The notes under the pieces: model-generated
What the model saw: the letters and a program-made list of their open reading frames with translations, nothing else
Database searches by the model: none
What the model was told of the DNA's origin: nothing
Part shown: piece by piece, positions 24,279 through 34,731 of the stretch
Layout: each line of letters begins with the position of its first letter
Position numbering within the stretch: the first letter of the stretch is position 1
Program-made: the position numbers and the translations under genes
Origin: Sabellastarte sp. h YS-2021
Lineage: Eukaryota; Annelida; Polychaeta; Sabellida; Sabellidae
Direction: 5' to 3'
Length of the DNA: 64,000 nt
Assembly: GCA_964017235.1 (NCBI GenBank)
Contig: OZ024930.1
Coordinates: 153,326,221 to 153,390,220 of the forward strand

Positions 24279-26288
24279 CTAGGTCCTAGTTTGTTGGTGG
24301 ATCTGCTGAGCAGCCACTACAGGACCTAAATGGAAGAGCTCTGAATCAGCCCAGGCCACGTCCTTCAGATAGAACTGTGTGAAGGTATTATGGGATTTCC
24401 AGTGACAAGCTGACAAAATCTGCTTTAAGGAAACTCCCGACTGGAAGGCCTTAGAGGCAGCAAAGGCCCTGACATCATGGGCTTTGACCTGATGCAGGGT
24501 GTGGGCTTGATGATCAGAGAGCTCATAGCCTAGGATCACAGTTTGCTTGATCCATGAGGAGATAGTGGCAGGGGAGATGTCTTTGTCGAAGCCTTTCTTG
24601 AAGGAGACAAAGACTAGCCTCTTGCGCTGCCTGAGGTCTGACGTCCTGTCCAAATAGTAGCGCAAGGCTCTGACTGGACAAAGGGATCTGTCAGACTTGA
24701 GGGATTTATCTAGAGTAGGAGCCAGGGCTGGTATGACCACTGGGGCTACACTCTCTGGACCCTCTTTGGCCAGCTGATTCTTGGAAAGAAAGCTGGGAGA
24801 TTGAAACAGGGACACCTTAGACCAATTGGATTGGTGTCTGATGTTCTTGTGCTGCCATGCATGGATCTCACTCCTTCTTTTGCCAGAGCCCAGGGCCAAA
24901 AGGAAGACAGTTTTGAAGGTAAGATGCTTCAGAGATGCCTCCCTAAGAGGTTCGAAAGGAGCCTTTGTCAGCTGGTGTAGTACCAGGGAAAGGTTCCAGG
25001 AGGGTATTCCCCTCCGCCCATTGGGTCTATCTCTGTGGAAACTTTCCAAGAGACGAGTGAGATTATCATCTTTGCTGATATTGACTGTTGTATTACCTAG
25101 TGTATCAGCAATGGCAGACCTGTAGCCATCAATGGTGCTGAGCTGTAACTTCTTGTCCTCAAAGAGGTACATTAGGAAGTCAGCCACCGACTTTACAGGT
25201 GGTGACCTGAAGTCCACCTGATTAGTGACGCACCACTTTGTAAAAATGGTCCACTTTGCCTCATAGACTGATCTGGTTGATCTTCTTTGAGGAGCCTCAA
25301 TTCTTGCTGCCACTGCCTCAGAGAAGCCCTGTTCTTTGATTTTTGTGGCTCTAGGAGCCAGGCATGAAGATTTAGATTTGTCAGATTTCTGTGAGGGATC
25401 TGATTGAAGGGCTGTGTCAGCAGACTGGGCAGGTTGGGCAGGCTGAGGGGGACCTAGCTGGACATGTTCACAAAGTCCCAAAACCAAGGCATGTTGGGCC
25501 ACCCCAGGGCAATCAAAATGAGTCTCTTGCATGGGGAGTCCAGTAGCTTCTCCACCACTTTGCCCAATATGGCGGTTGGTGGGAAGGTGTATGCATCCAG
25601 GTCCTCCCACGGCAGAGTAAGTGCATCCACTGCTACAGCCAGGGAGTCCGGTACTGGAGAGACAAACCGAGGTAATTTGTGGTTGAACCTCGTGGCAAAA
25701 AGATCTATTTGAGGGAGGTGCCATTGGTTGCATATTTGTTGAAAAACTTCCGGAAGGAGGGACCACTCTGTTTGGATGGTCTGACCCAGCCTGGATAGTT
25801 TGTCTGCTATCACATTTAAACGGCCTGGGATGTGTCGGGCTTTTAGTGTCACTTGTCGCTGGGAACACCAGGTCAAGATTCTCCACAGTAGGGCACACAG
25901 TGGGCCCGACCTCATGCCTCCTTCCTTGTTTATGTAAGCTACCACTGTAGTATTGTCGGTTGCCACTAGAACTATTTTGTCTACACAGAGGTCTTGGAAC
26001 TCTTTGAGGGCTAGAAACACTGCTTTGAGTTCCAGATAGTTTATGTGTAGCTTGCTTTCCGGCACCGACCAGGACCCTCTTGCAGTGAACTCGTTTAAGT
26101 GAGCACCCCACCCTTCTTTTGATGCGTCTGTTAATATTTGCAGAGCATGTCTTACTGGGTGTAATGGTTGACCTTGAAGCACAATGTCTTCCTCTAGCCA
26201 CCATTGTAAGTGAGGGTGCAGGGACCTTGGTAGAGGGATAATCTTCTCTAGAGATTCTGGTACCCTCCAATTGTTTTTGAGATGCCAC
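24279..26288 (-). CDS. DIRS copy 1 tyrosine recombinase ORF (fossil part)
   Basis: An open frame of 669 codons. Only its C-terminal half (after about residue 330) is recombinase-like: a core-binding segment (YEAKWTIFTKWC) and a catalytic domain with GSGKRRSEIHAW, KAHDVRAFAAS and FTQFYLKDV, the Arg, His-x-x-Arg and Tyr blocks of tyrosine recombinases. The first half overlaps the RNase H frame and is low in recognisable content, so the true start is unclear. Confidence 0.85.
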   Translation of the reverse strand: MASQKQLEGTRISREDYPSTKVPAPSLTMVARGRHCASRSTITPSKTCSANINRRIKRRVGCSLKRVHCKRVLVGAGKQATHKLSGTQSSVSSPQRVPRPLCRQNSSSGNRQYYSGSLHKQGRRHEVGPTVCPTVENLDLVFPATSDTKSPTHPRPFKCDSRQTIQAGSDHPNRVVPPSGSFSTNMQPMAPPSNRSFCHEVQPQITSVCLSSTGLPGCSSGCTYSAVGGPGCIHLPTNRHIGQSGGEATGLPMQETHFDCPGVAQHALVLGLCEHVQLGPPQPAQPAQSADTALQSDPSQKSDKSKSSCLAPRATKIKEQGFSEAVAARIEAPQRRSTRSVYEAKWTIFTKWCVTNQVDFRSPPVKSVADFLMYLFEDKKLQLSTIDGYRSAIADTLGNTTVNISKDDNLTRLLESFHRDRPNGRRGIPSWNLSLVLHQLTKAPFEPLREASLKHLTFKTVFLLALGSGKRRSEIHAWQHKNIRHQSNWSKVSLFQSPSFLSKNQLAKEGPESVAPVVIPALAPTLDKSLKSDRSLCPVRALRYYLDRTSDLRQRKRLVFVSFKKGFDKDISPATISSWIKQTVILGYELSDHQAHTLHQVKAHDVRAFAASKAFQSGVSLKQILSACHWKSHNTFTQFYLKDVAWADSELFHLGPVVAAQQIHQQTRT

Positions 26289-26302
26289 TGTATGGGTCTC
26301 AT
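25454..26302 (-). other. DIRS copy 1 RNase H region (fossil part)
   Basis: An open frame of 282 codons with RNase H features (LTDASKEGWGAHL, INYLELKAVFLAL, VATDNTTVVAYINKEGG), then a segment of the kind that follows RNase H in DIRS polyproteins (LSRLGQ, QIDLFATRFN). It overlaps the recombinase frame in another phase, an arrangement known for DIRS elements. Confidence 0.85.
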
Positions 26303-26340
26303 GTGCAGTCGGCCGAGGTGAACCTGTTTTTCTGTGGCTG

Positions 26341-27489
26341 TTAGCAGGCTATATCAGGGACATGGACTGTCGGACCGGACAGGCCGGTAGTAACAGGAGT
26401 ACTTGTATCTTGTCCTGAAGGCTTTGCCACCGGTCCGGGGTCGGTCTGACCCGGCCGGACCTGAGATCGAACTGGTAACCTACAAAGTCGAAGACCTGTT
26501 TGGGTTCCAGCTCTGATTTCTCTAAATTCACCAGCCAACCTAGGTCCTGGCACATTTTGATTAGGATTTGGGTGTGTTGGAGACAAGTTTCTTGGGATCT
26601 GGCTCTCACCAACCAGTCGTCTAGGTACTGGTGGATTCTTGTACCCTTGCGTATGGCCATCAGTTTCACCTCCTTTGCTAACACAGTGAACTCCATGGGC
26701 ACTGTGGACAGGCCAAAGGGCAATGCCTTGAATTGGTAAGTCCGGCCCTGGACATGAAATCTTAGGTATTTCCTGGATTGTTTCTGTATTGGTATGTGGA
26801 AGTAGGCATCCTTGAAGTCTACTGAGGTGACCCACTCCCCTTGTTGGAGGGATGTTCTGATGGTTTCTGTTGTCTCCATTTTGAATTTCTCCACCTTGAG
26901 GAAAAGGTTTAGTTTGCTTAGATCCAGTATTGGCCTCCATTTGTTGTTCTATTTTATTCTATTCTATTCTATTCTGTACTTTTATAGCGCTTAATCTCTG
27001 CTAGGCAGACTCTAAGGCGCAACACCAAAAATCAAGTTTAAGAAATCATCTGTCCATAGCCGTTGCCAAGTCCAGTACCACGGAGACGCCGGATAGAGTG
27101 TGAGCTAAGGTGGGAATGCCTTGTGGAAGAGATATGATTTCAATTCTAGGCCAATTCTTGGGTTTTGGGACTAGAAAAAGTCGATTGAAAAACCCCAGAG
27201 ATGTTTGATTGTGGACCAGTTCTACTGCATTTTTGTCCATAAGCTGATGTAATGCCTCCAACAGGTAGCTGTTCCTGTGGGGATTGACATAACGGCTTAC
27301 GACAGTCGGAGACCTTGTAAGATTTGGCCGGATCCGAAAGGGGAGGGTGTAACCCTCTCTCAAGATTTGAACTATTTTCGGACCGGCCCCTAGATCCAGC
27401 CAAGTTTGCCAAAAGTTTTGAAGTCTGGCCCCTACAGGTAGATTTGAGGCAACATTTTTGACACTTGTTACAGGTTGAACACAAGACAA
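26341..27489 (-). other. DIRS copy 1 reverse transcriptase region (fossil part)
   Basis: Minus-strand coding-like sequence with clear reverse transcriptase signatures: SVDFKDAYFHIPI, FKALPFGLSTVP and the YLDDW active-site motif in its DIRS-type form. A truncated SINE 3' end lies within the region. It is followed by the RNase H part. Confidence 0.85.
26941..27045 (-). mobile_element. Truncated SINE tail within DIRS copy 1
   Basis: A TTCTA microsatellite beside TTTTATAGCGCTTAATC. Read on the minus strand it matches the SINE-type tails seen at 15.7 kb (AAGCGC...TATAAA, then the microsatellite). It is present at the same place in DIRS copy 2, so it predates the duplication. Confidence 0.6.
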
Positions 27490-27698
27490 TGGAATGACAC
27501 AAGAAACAAGAAGATTTTAATGTACAATCTTTCTGATAACAGACTGCTGCCCCGGGACTTATTTCTTTCCTTTGTGAAAGCCCGGGCGCAGTATGAACAT
27601 TTGAAACAACAAGAGGTTTTACATTTAAAGAATTGTCTATTGTCTGTGCAGAGCTTCCGACCAGCAGCCTTGCCTATAAAAGTGTTATACAATGACTG

Positions 27699-29723
27699 TC
27701 ATTTATAAGACTGCTGGCCCTTGCCTGGTCGGGTGGAGTACTGGTACTTTCCTTTCCCTCTACGGTGTTGACCATGAGAAGAGATATTCTTCCAAGCCGG
27801 CCTATCTTGTCTTGTACTATCCGGCTTTTTGTCATGTTTCTCATAAGGGTGGTATCTACCCTTCTTGTACACTGAACCTGAACGATTTCTGTCGAAGGCT
27901 GCTATGTCCTCTTCGGCCTGTTTGACAATCTTATCAGGGAAGAGGGTGTCCAGATCCAGAGGGGCTGCCCTAAGTGCATTTAAAGTGTCTGCTTTTACCC
28001 CGGCTTTCAAATAAGACAGGTAGGAGTCTCTTCTCATTAAGGTGGTGTTTGCTACATTTACAAAAACAAAGTCGGTCAAATGTTCCATTGCCCTAGCCAT
28101 TGCGTGGCACACACTAGAATTGAAATCTAGGAGGAACTGTAGTTCATCAGTGGCTGTTGAAACTTTACTGGCCGACTTGCCCTTAGACTCTGTCCGGATG
28201 GTCTTGAGATGGGATTGCATATTTTGCTGGACCTTGAGAAGGCAGCGATTAAATCCGGCAGCCTGGTTGCATATTACAGAGGACTCTCTGGCCGACCTTT
28301 CCCACTTCCTGAGATTCTCTTGAGATATGGGCCTAGACAAGGGTGGGTTAGAGGCGATGCCGGCTTGTCGGGCTATTCTCAGGTAGGTGCTATTCAGTCG
28401 GGAAGAACCCGTATTCCAGGACTTAAGAGAGTCAGAACTGTCCTTCTTTACTTCTGCATGCAAATTATACCATTTTGACTGCGACTTGGCCGTCCGGACA
28501 AACTGGTCCCTTTGTAGAGTGCCTGCCTCAGTGGTACGTGAGGGATAACCTTGCATTAAGGTGAGATTAAGTTTGCTCAGCTTGCTGCACAACCACTCGT
28601 CGGTGGGTAAAGCGACAGAAATCTTCCCTGGTGTCTGCATTTTTGGCCCAGCAAAAGGGTTATCGTCTGATGATTTGGTGCCCGAATCCATGTCAGGGAT
28701 GTGGCCCCACCCCCTGTAGGACCGGATGCCCCTCATTGTTTCCCGGTAAGATTGTTCCTCTGAGAGGGATTGATCCGGGTCGGTGAAGGAAACATCATCT
28801 TCATCAGAGAGCTCACCCTCTTCTGGGAAAAGATCTACTGGAGGTTGGTCTGAAATTCTACTGTCTACATCCGAGTCACTTGAAGAAGTGTCCTTCCTAG
28901 TAATATCCAAGGTACCGGACACATGCTTCTGAACAGTAGGTTGGTCGGACACACTAGAAATTCCTGGTTGCTGAAAAGGCGGAGATACGTCTGATCCGGC
29001 CTGTGAAGCAGTAGCTGAGCTAGCAGGGTCGGTAGCCGGTAGAGTAGAAGTGGGAGGTCGGTGAGGAGGTTGGCCGGCTGGCTTCAGAAAGGGTTCAGTG
29101 CTGACAACACTAGCAGGAGGAGCATGGGTCGGTGTGACCTTGACAGCAGCAAAAACAGGCTCTTGAGGTCGGTCTAAAGATTTGGCAAGAAGGAGAGCCT
29201 CCAACCGGTTGAACCGGTCCGACCACTTCTGCTCCATCACTTCTAACTTCTGGTCGGTACTGGTGGAAGATGAGGGTCGGTGAGATGAAGATTTGACCGA
29301 CTTGTCAGCTTTAACCGACTTGTCAGTGGAAGCCTTCATGTCCTCTTTCTTCTTTTTCTTTTCTACCGGCTGATCACTCAAACCAGGCGACTTAGAGGTG
29401 CTCTGGCCATCCACAATCCCCATTACTGTCACTGAGGACGGGTCCACAAGGGTGGGACTGAGAGTGGAATCTGTAGACGATTTCTTGGCTGGTGTAGAAG
29501 ACTTGGATTCCCTTTTCTCCTTCTTGAGTTGGTAAGACGGGGTAGACAAATGAACTAATTGTTCTGGAGTAAGGGCATTACAGTGACGGCAATCCGCCCC
29601 TTCCTTCTCTACACAAGGGTCCTTCCCTTTTTTCTTATCACGACAGTGTGCACAAACTGTGTGAGACTCATAACCAGCCATCATATGGCCACAACTACCC
29701 CGTCGTTGACTGGGAGAAGACAT
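27699..29723 (-). CDS. DIRS copy 1 gag-like ORF (fossil part)
   Basis: A 674-codon open frame in the 5' part of the element, the position of gag in DIRS elements. The N-terminus (about residues 10-50) is rich in Cys and His with CxxC spacings and looks zinc-binding. Then comes a long Ser/Thr/Lys/Pro-rich, probably disordered region to about residue 380, and a more ordered second half. The C-terminus is basic with Gly/Gln/Tyr. Assignment rests mainly on position, because DIRS gag proteins diverge quickly. Confidence 0.75.
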   Translation of the reverse strand: MSSPSQRRGSCGHMMAGYESHTVCAHCRDKKKGKDPCVEKEGADCRHCNALTPEQLVHLSTPSYQLKKEKRESKSSTPAKKSSTDSTLSPTLVDPSSVTVMGIVDGQSTSKSPGLSDQPVEKKKKKEDMKASTDKSVKADKSVKSSSHRPSSSTSTDQKLEVMEQKWSDRFNRLEALLLAKSLDRPQEPVFAAVKVTPTHAPPASVVSTEPFLKPAGQPPHRPPTSTLPATDPASSATASQAGSDVSPPFQQPGISSVSDQPTVQKHVSGTLDITRKDTSSSDSDVDSRISDQPPVDLFPEEGELSDEDDVSFTDPDQSLSEEQSYRETMRGIRSYRGWGHIPDMDSGTKSSDDNPFAGPKMQTPGKISVALPTDEWLCSKLSKLNLTLMQGYPSRTTEAGTLQRDQFVRTAKSQSKWYNLHAEVKKDSSDSLKSWNTGSSRLNSTYLRIARQAGIASNPPLSRPISQENLRKWERSARESSVICNQAAGFNRCLLKVQQNMQSHLKTIRTESKGKSASKVSTATDELQFLLDFNSSVCHAMARAMEHLTDFVFVNVANTTLMRRDSYLSYLKAGVKADTLNALRAAPLDLDTLFPDKIVKQAEEDIAAFDRNRSGSVYKKGRYHPYEKHDKKPDSTRQDRPAWKNISSHGQHRRGKGKYQYSTRPGKGQQSYK

Positions 29724-29849
29724 AATGATCTATAAGTCTTCTAGAAATCGTTAATATAATAATAAAAGTAAAATAAGTAATAGTTCTCACATAAAACTTG
29801 AAATAAAATTCTACTCAGAAAATCCGTGTCACAAGTACATGCGCCAAAT

Positions 29850-30041
29850 GAAAAAGATGCTATGACGTCACGCTGTCTAGACAGGAAGGAAGTACGACAC
29901 GCCATCTGGCAAGTGCACAGTACTGGACCGGCCTGGCCGGTGGAAACACAAGACGTCTTTTTCTGACTTTTGGCGGGCCGGTCTGCGCCGACCGAATAAG
30001 CTATTGTCCATTGGATAGGATGTATCAACACAATAAAATTG
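29850..30041 (-). repeat. DIRS copy 1 5' inverted terminal repeat
   Basis: About 190 bp, inverted relative to 23,629-23,800. Shared features include CCTATCCAATGGACAATAGC, GGTCGGCGCAGACCGG and CACCGGCCAGGCCGGT. The outermost bases (CAATTTTATTG side) differ from the other terminal repeat, as is usual in DIRS elements. Confidence 0.85.
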
Positions 30042-30620
30042 TGTTTTGCCATTTTGGGCAAAAATTCGAAAATTCAAAATGGCCGCCATTTTTGGGGAGG
30101 GGAAAATTTTTTGAAAATTGCAAAGAGTACATTCCTTAGATACCCTGTGGATTGAAAATTTCGACGAAATCACTCTATCTCGCACGGTTAAGGAGATAGA
30201 AGCAAATTTGTGTTTTTCAATTTTTGGCAAAAATTCAAAAATTCAAAATGGCCGCCATTTTTGAGAAGGGGAGAATTTTTTGAAAATTGCAAAGAGTCCA
30301 TTCCTTAGGTACCCTGTGGGTCGAAAATTTTGACCAAATCGCTCTATCTCGCACAGTTAAGGAGACAGAAGCAAATTTGTGTTTTGCCATTTTTGGGAAA
30401 AATTCGAAAATTCAAAATGGCAGCCATTTTTGGGGAGGGGAAAATTTTTTTAAAATTGCCAAGAGTACAATGCTTAGATACCCTGTGGGTCGAACGCCAT
30501 TTTTGAGAAGGGGAAAATTTTTTGAAAATTGCAAAGAGTCCATTCCTTAGATACCCTGTGGGTCAAAAATTTCGACGAAATCACTCTATCTCGCACGGTT
30601 AAGGAGATAGAAGGAAATTT

Positions 30621-30830
30621 GCAAATTTAATAAGTAAATTAAGTTTTTATAAGTTAATACCCTATCCAATGGACAATAGCTTATCCGGTCGGCGCAGACC
30701 GGCCCGCCAAACGTCAGAAAAAGACGTCCTGTGTTTCCACCGGCCAGGCCGGTCCAGTACTGTGCACTCGCCAGATGGCGTGTCGTACTTCCTTCCTGTC
30801 TAGACAGCGTGATGTCATAGCATCTTTTTC
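30621..30830 (-). repeat. DIRS copy 2 3' inverted terminal repeat
   Basis: Same sequence and position in the element as the 3' terminal repeat of copy 1. Confidence 0.85.
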
Positions 30831-30891
30831 GTTGTCTAAACCTATTAGACCCCTAGTAAACTGATAGCGGGGTCAGTGGGAGGGTCTTGTG

Positions 30892-30988
30892 TGTCCATTG
30901 GATAGGGTATTAACTTATAAAAATTTAATTTACTTATTAAATTTGCAATTTTATTGCGTTAATACATCCTATCCAATGGACAATAGCT
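30892..30988 (-). repeat. DIRS copy 2 internal complementary region
   Basis: Same structure as in copy 1: complements of both outer ends placed side by side. Confidence 0.85.
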
Positions 30989-31311
30989 GAATAACTACCG
31001 CTTGGTAGGCATGTAAGTTACTAGGGACTTAGATGAACTCATAAAATAAAACTAATAACTTTAGGCCTGGGTAGACTCTGAGGTCAGGAAACCCTTATGG
31101 CTATAGTTGGTCAACAGATACTGGTTAACCAGTCCAACCGACTTACCCCCCCACCCCCCTTTTTGACAGACCTGCTCTGAGGTAGGGGAAGAGAGGGCGG
31201 AGTTCAGTCCCCTGAGAAGATATAAACCTCCCGAAGGAAGCACGTTTTTTTTTTTTTTTTTTTTTTTTTACTTAACTGTATGTACACTATTTACATATTT
31301 ACAAATCTCTT

Positions 31312-33321
31312 CTAGGTCCTAGTTTGTTGGTGGATCTGCTGAGCAGCCACTACAGGACCTAAATGGAAGAGCTCTGAATCAGCCCAGGCCACGTCCTTCA
31401 GATAGAACTGTGTGAAGGTATTATGGGATTTCCAGTGACAAGCTGACAAAATCTGCTTTAAGGAAACTCCCGACTGGAAGGCCTTAGAGGCAGCAAAGGC
31501 CCTGACATCATGGGCTTTGACCTGATGCAGGGTGTGGGCTTGATGATCAGAGAGCTCATAGCCTAGGATCACAGTTTGCTTGATCCATGAGGAGATAGTG
31601 GCAGGGGAGATGTCTTTGTCGAAGCCTTTCTTGAAGGAGACAAAGACTAGCCTCTTGCGCTGCCTGAGGTCTGACGTCCTGTCCAAATAGTAGCGCAAGG
31701 CTCTGACTGGACAAAGGGATCTGTCAGACTTGAGGGATTTATCTAGAGTAGGAGCCAGGGCTGGTATGACCACTGGGGCTACACTCTCTGGACCCTCTTT
31801 GGCCAGCTGATTCTTGGAAAGAAAGCTGGGAGATTGAAACAGGGACACCTTAGACCAATTGGATTGGTGTCTGATGTTCTTGTGCTGCCATGCATGGATC
31901 TCACTCCTTCTTTTGCCAGAGCCCAGGGCCAAAAGGAAGACAGTTTTGAAGGTAAGATGCTTCAGAGATGCCTCCCTAAGAGGTTCGAAAGGAGCCTTTG
32001 TCAGCTGGTGTAGTACCAGGGAAAGGTTCCAGGAGGGTATTCCCCTCCGCCCATTGGGTCTATCTCTGTGGAAACTTTCCAAGAGACGAGTGAGATTATC
32101 ATCTTTGCTGATATTGACTGTTGTATTACCTAGTGTATCAGCAATGGCAGACCTGTAGCCATCAATGGTGCTGAGCTGTAACTTCTTGTCCTCAAAGAGG
32201 TACATTAGGAAGTCAGCCACCGACTTTACAGGTGGTGACCTGAAGTCCACCTGATTAGTGACGCACCACTTTGTAAAAATGGTCCACTTTGCCTCATAGA
32301 CTGATCTGGTTGATCTTCTTTGAGGAGCCTCAATTCTTGCTGCCACTGCCTCAGAGAAGCCCTGTTCTTTGATTTTTGTGGCTCTAGGAGCCAGGCATGA
32401 AGATTTAGATTTGTCAGATTTCTGTGAGGGATCTGATTGAAGGGCTGTGTCAGCAGACTGGGCAGGTTGGGCAGGCTGAGGGGGACCTAGCTGGACATGT
32501 TCACCAAGTCCCAAAACCAAGGCATGTTGGGCCACCCCAGGGCAATCAAAATGAGTCTCTTGCATGGGGAGTCCAGTAGCTTCTCCACCACTTTGCCCAA
32601 TATGGCGGTTGGTGGGAAGGTGTATGCATCCAGGTCCTCCCACGGCAGAGTAAGTGCATCCACTGCTACAGCCAGGGAGTCCGGTACTGGAGAGACAAAC
32701 CGAGGTAATTTGTGGTTGAACCTCGTGGCAAAAAGATCTATTTGAGGGAGGTGCCATTGGTTGCATATTTGTTGAAAAACTTCCGGAAGGAGGGACCACT
32801 CTGTTTGGATGGTCTGACCCAGCCTGGATAGTTTGTCTGCTATCACATTTAAACGGCCTGGGATGTGTCGGGCTTTTAGTGTCACTTGTCGCTGGGAACA
32901 CCAGGTCAAGATTCTCCACAGTAGGGCACACAGTGGGCCCGACCTCATGCCTCCTTCCTTGTTTATGTAAGCTACCACTGTAGTATTGTCGGTTGCCACT
33001 AGAACTATTTTGTCTACACAGAGGTCTTGGAACTCTTTGAGGGCTAGAAACACTGCTTTGAGTTCCAGATAGTTTATGTGTAGCTTGCTTTCCGGCACCG
33101 ACCAGGACCCTCTTGCAGTGAACTCGTTTAAGTGAGCACCCCACCCTTCTTTTGATGCGTCTGTTAATATTTGCAGAGCATGTCTTACTGGGTGTAATGG
33201 TTGACCTTGAAGCACAATGTCTTCCTCTAGCCACCATTGTAAGTGAGGGTGCAGGGACCTTGGTAGAGGGATAATCTTCTCTAGAGATTCTGGTACCCTC
33301 CAATTGTTTTTGAGATGCCAC
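31312..33321 (-). CDS. DIRS copy 2 tyrosine recombinase ORF (fossil part)
   Basis: Counterpart of the copy 1 recombinase frame, 669 codons, nearly identical, with the same Arg, His-x-x-Arg and Tyr blocks. Confidence 0.85.
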   Translation of the reverse strand: MASQKQLEGTRISREDYPSTKVPAPSLTMVARGRHCASRSTITPSKTCSANINRRIKRRVGCSLKRVHCKRVLVGAGKQATHKLSGTQSSVSSPQRVPRPLCRQNSSSGNRQYYSGSLHKQGRRHEVGPTVCPTVENLDLVFPATSDTKSPTHPRPFKCDSRQTIQAGSDHPNRVVPPSGSFSTNMQPMAPPSNRSFCHEVQPQITSVCLSSTGLPGCSSGCTYSAVGGPGCIHLPTNRHIGQSGGEATGLPMQETHFDCPGVAQHALVLGLGEHVQLGPPQPAQPAQSADTALQSDPSQKSDKSKSSCLAPRATKIKEQGFSEAVAARIEAPQRRSTRSVYEAKWTIFTKWCVTNQVDFRSPPVKSVADFLMYLFEDKKLQLSTIDGYRSAIADTLGNTTVNISKDDNLTRLLESFHRDRPNGRRGIPSWNLSLVLHQLTKAPFEPLREASLKHLTFKTVFLLALGSGKRRSEIHAWQHKNIRHQSNWSKVSLFQSPSFLSKNQLAKEGPESVAPVVIPALAPTLDKSLKSDRSLCPVRALRYYLDRTSDLRQRKRLVFVSFKKGFDKDISPATISSWIKQTVILGYELSDHQAHTLHQVKAHDVRAFAASKAFQSGVSLKQILSACHWKSHNTFTQFYLKDVAWADSELFHLGPVVAAQQIHQQTRT

Positions 33322-33335
33322 TGTATGGGTCTCAT
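32487..33335 (-). other. DIRS copy 2 RNase H region (fossil part)
   Basis: Counterpart of the copy 1 RNase H frame, 282 codons, nearly identical. Confidence 0.85.
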
Positions 33336-33373
33336 GTGCAGTCGGCCGAGGTGAACCTGTTTTTCTGTGGCTG

Positions 33374-34522
33374 TTAGCAGGCTATATCAGGGACATGGAC
33401 TGTCGGACCGGACAGGCCGGTAGTAACAGGAGTACTTGTATCTTGTCCTGAAGGCTTTGCCACCGGTCCGGGGTCGGTCTGACCCGGCCGGACCTGAGAT
33501 CGAACTGGTAACCTACAAAGTCGAAGACCTGTTTGGGTTCCAGCTCTGATTTCTCTAAATTCACCAGCCAACCTAGGTCCTGGCACATTTTGATTAGGAT
33601 TTGGGTGTGTTGGAGACAAGTTTCTTGGGATCTGGCTCTCACCAACCAGTCGTCTAGGTACTGGTGGATTCTTGTACCCTTGCGTATGGCCATCAGTTTC
33701 ACCTCCTTTGCTAACACAGTGAACTCCATGGGCACTGTGGACAGGCCAAAGGGCAATGCCTTGAATTGGTAAGTCCGGCCCTGGACATGAAATCTTAGGT
33801 ATTTCCTGGATTGTTTCTGTATTGGTATGTGGAAGTAGGCATCCTTGAAGTCTACTGAGGTGACCCACTCCCCTTGTTGGAGGGATGTTCTGATGGTTTC
33901 TGTTGTCTCCATTTTGAATTTCTCCACCTTGAGGAAAAGGTTTAGTTTGCTTAGATCCAGTATTGGCCTCCATTTGTTGTTCTATTTTATTCTATTCTAT
34001 TCTATTCTGTACTTTTATAGCGCTTAATCTCTGCTAGGCAGACTCTAAGGCGCAACACCAAAAATCAAGTTTAAGAAATCATCTGTCCATAGCCGTTGCC
34101 AAGTCCAGTACCACGGAGACGCCGGATAGAGTGTGAGCTAAGGTGGGAATGCCTTGTGGAAGAGATATGATTTCAATTCTAGGCCAATTCTTGGGTTTTG
34201 GGACTAGAAAAAGTCGATTGAAAAACCCCAGAGATGTTTGATTGTGGACCAGTTCTACTGCATTTTTGTCCATAAGCTGATGTAATGCCTCCAACAGGTA
34301 GCTGTTCCTGTGGGGATTGACATAACGGCTTACGACAGTCGGAGACCTTGTAAGATTTGGCCGGATCCGAAAGGGGAGGGTGTAACCCTCTCTCAAGATT
34401 TGAACTATTTTCGGACTGGCCCCTAGATCCAGCCAAGTTTGCCAAAAGTTTTGAAGTCTGGCCCCTACAGGTAGATTTGAGGCAACATTTTTGACACTTG
34501 TTACAGGTTGAACACAAGACAA
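33374..34522 (-). other. DIRS copy 2 reverse transcriptase region (fossil part)
   Basis: Counterpart of the copy 1 region, with the same reverse transcriptase motifs and the same embedded SINE tail. Confidence 0.85.
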
Positions 34523-34731
34523 TGGAATGACACAAGAAACAAGAAGATTTTAATGTACAATCTTTCTGATAACAGACTGCTGCCCCGGGACTTATTTCTT
34601 TCCTTTGTGAAAGCCCGGGCGCAGTATGAACATTTGAAACAACAAGAGGTTTTACATTTAAAGAATTGTCTATTGTCTGTGCAGAGCTTCCGGCCAGCAG
34701 CCTTGCCTATAAAAGTGTTATACAATGACTG

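Larger units (their letters stand above)
23590..30041 (-). mobile_element. DIRS-type tyrosine-recombinase retroelement, copy 1 (fossil)
   Basis: A 6.45-kb retroelement on the minus strand, inserted in family D satellite. Parts from its 5' end (right): inverted terminal repeat, gag, reverse transcriptase, RNase H, tyrosine recombinase, internal complementary region, second inverted terminal repeat. This is the standard DIRS layout: no integrase, no direct LTRs. It looks nearly whole; gag and recombinase are long open frames and the pol region has about one evident interruption. The truncated end of a SINE (TTCTA-type tail) lies in the pol region of both copies. It appears young: the sister copy is almost identical. 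Confidence 0.9.
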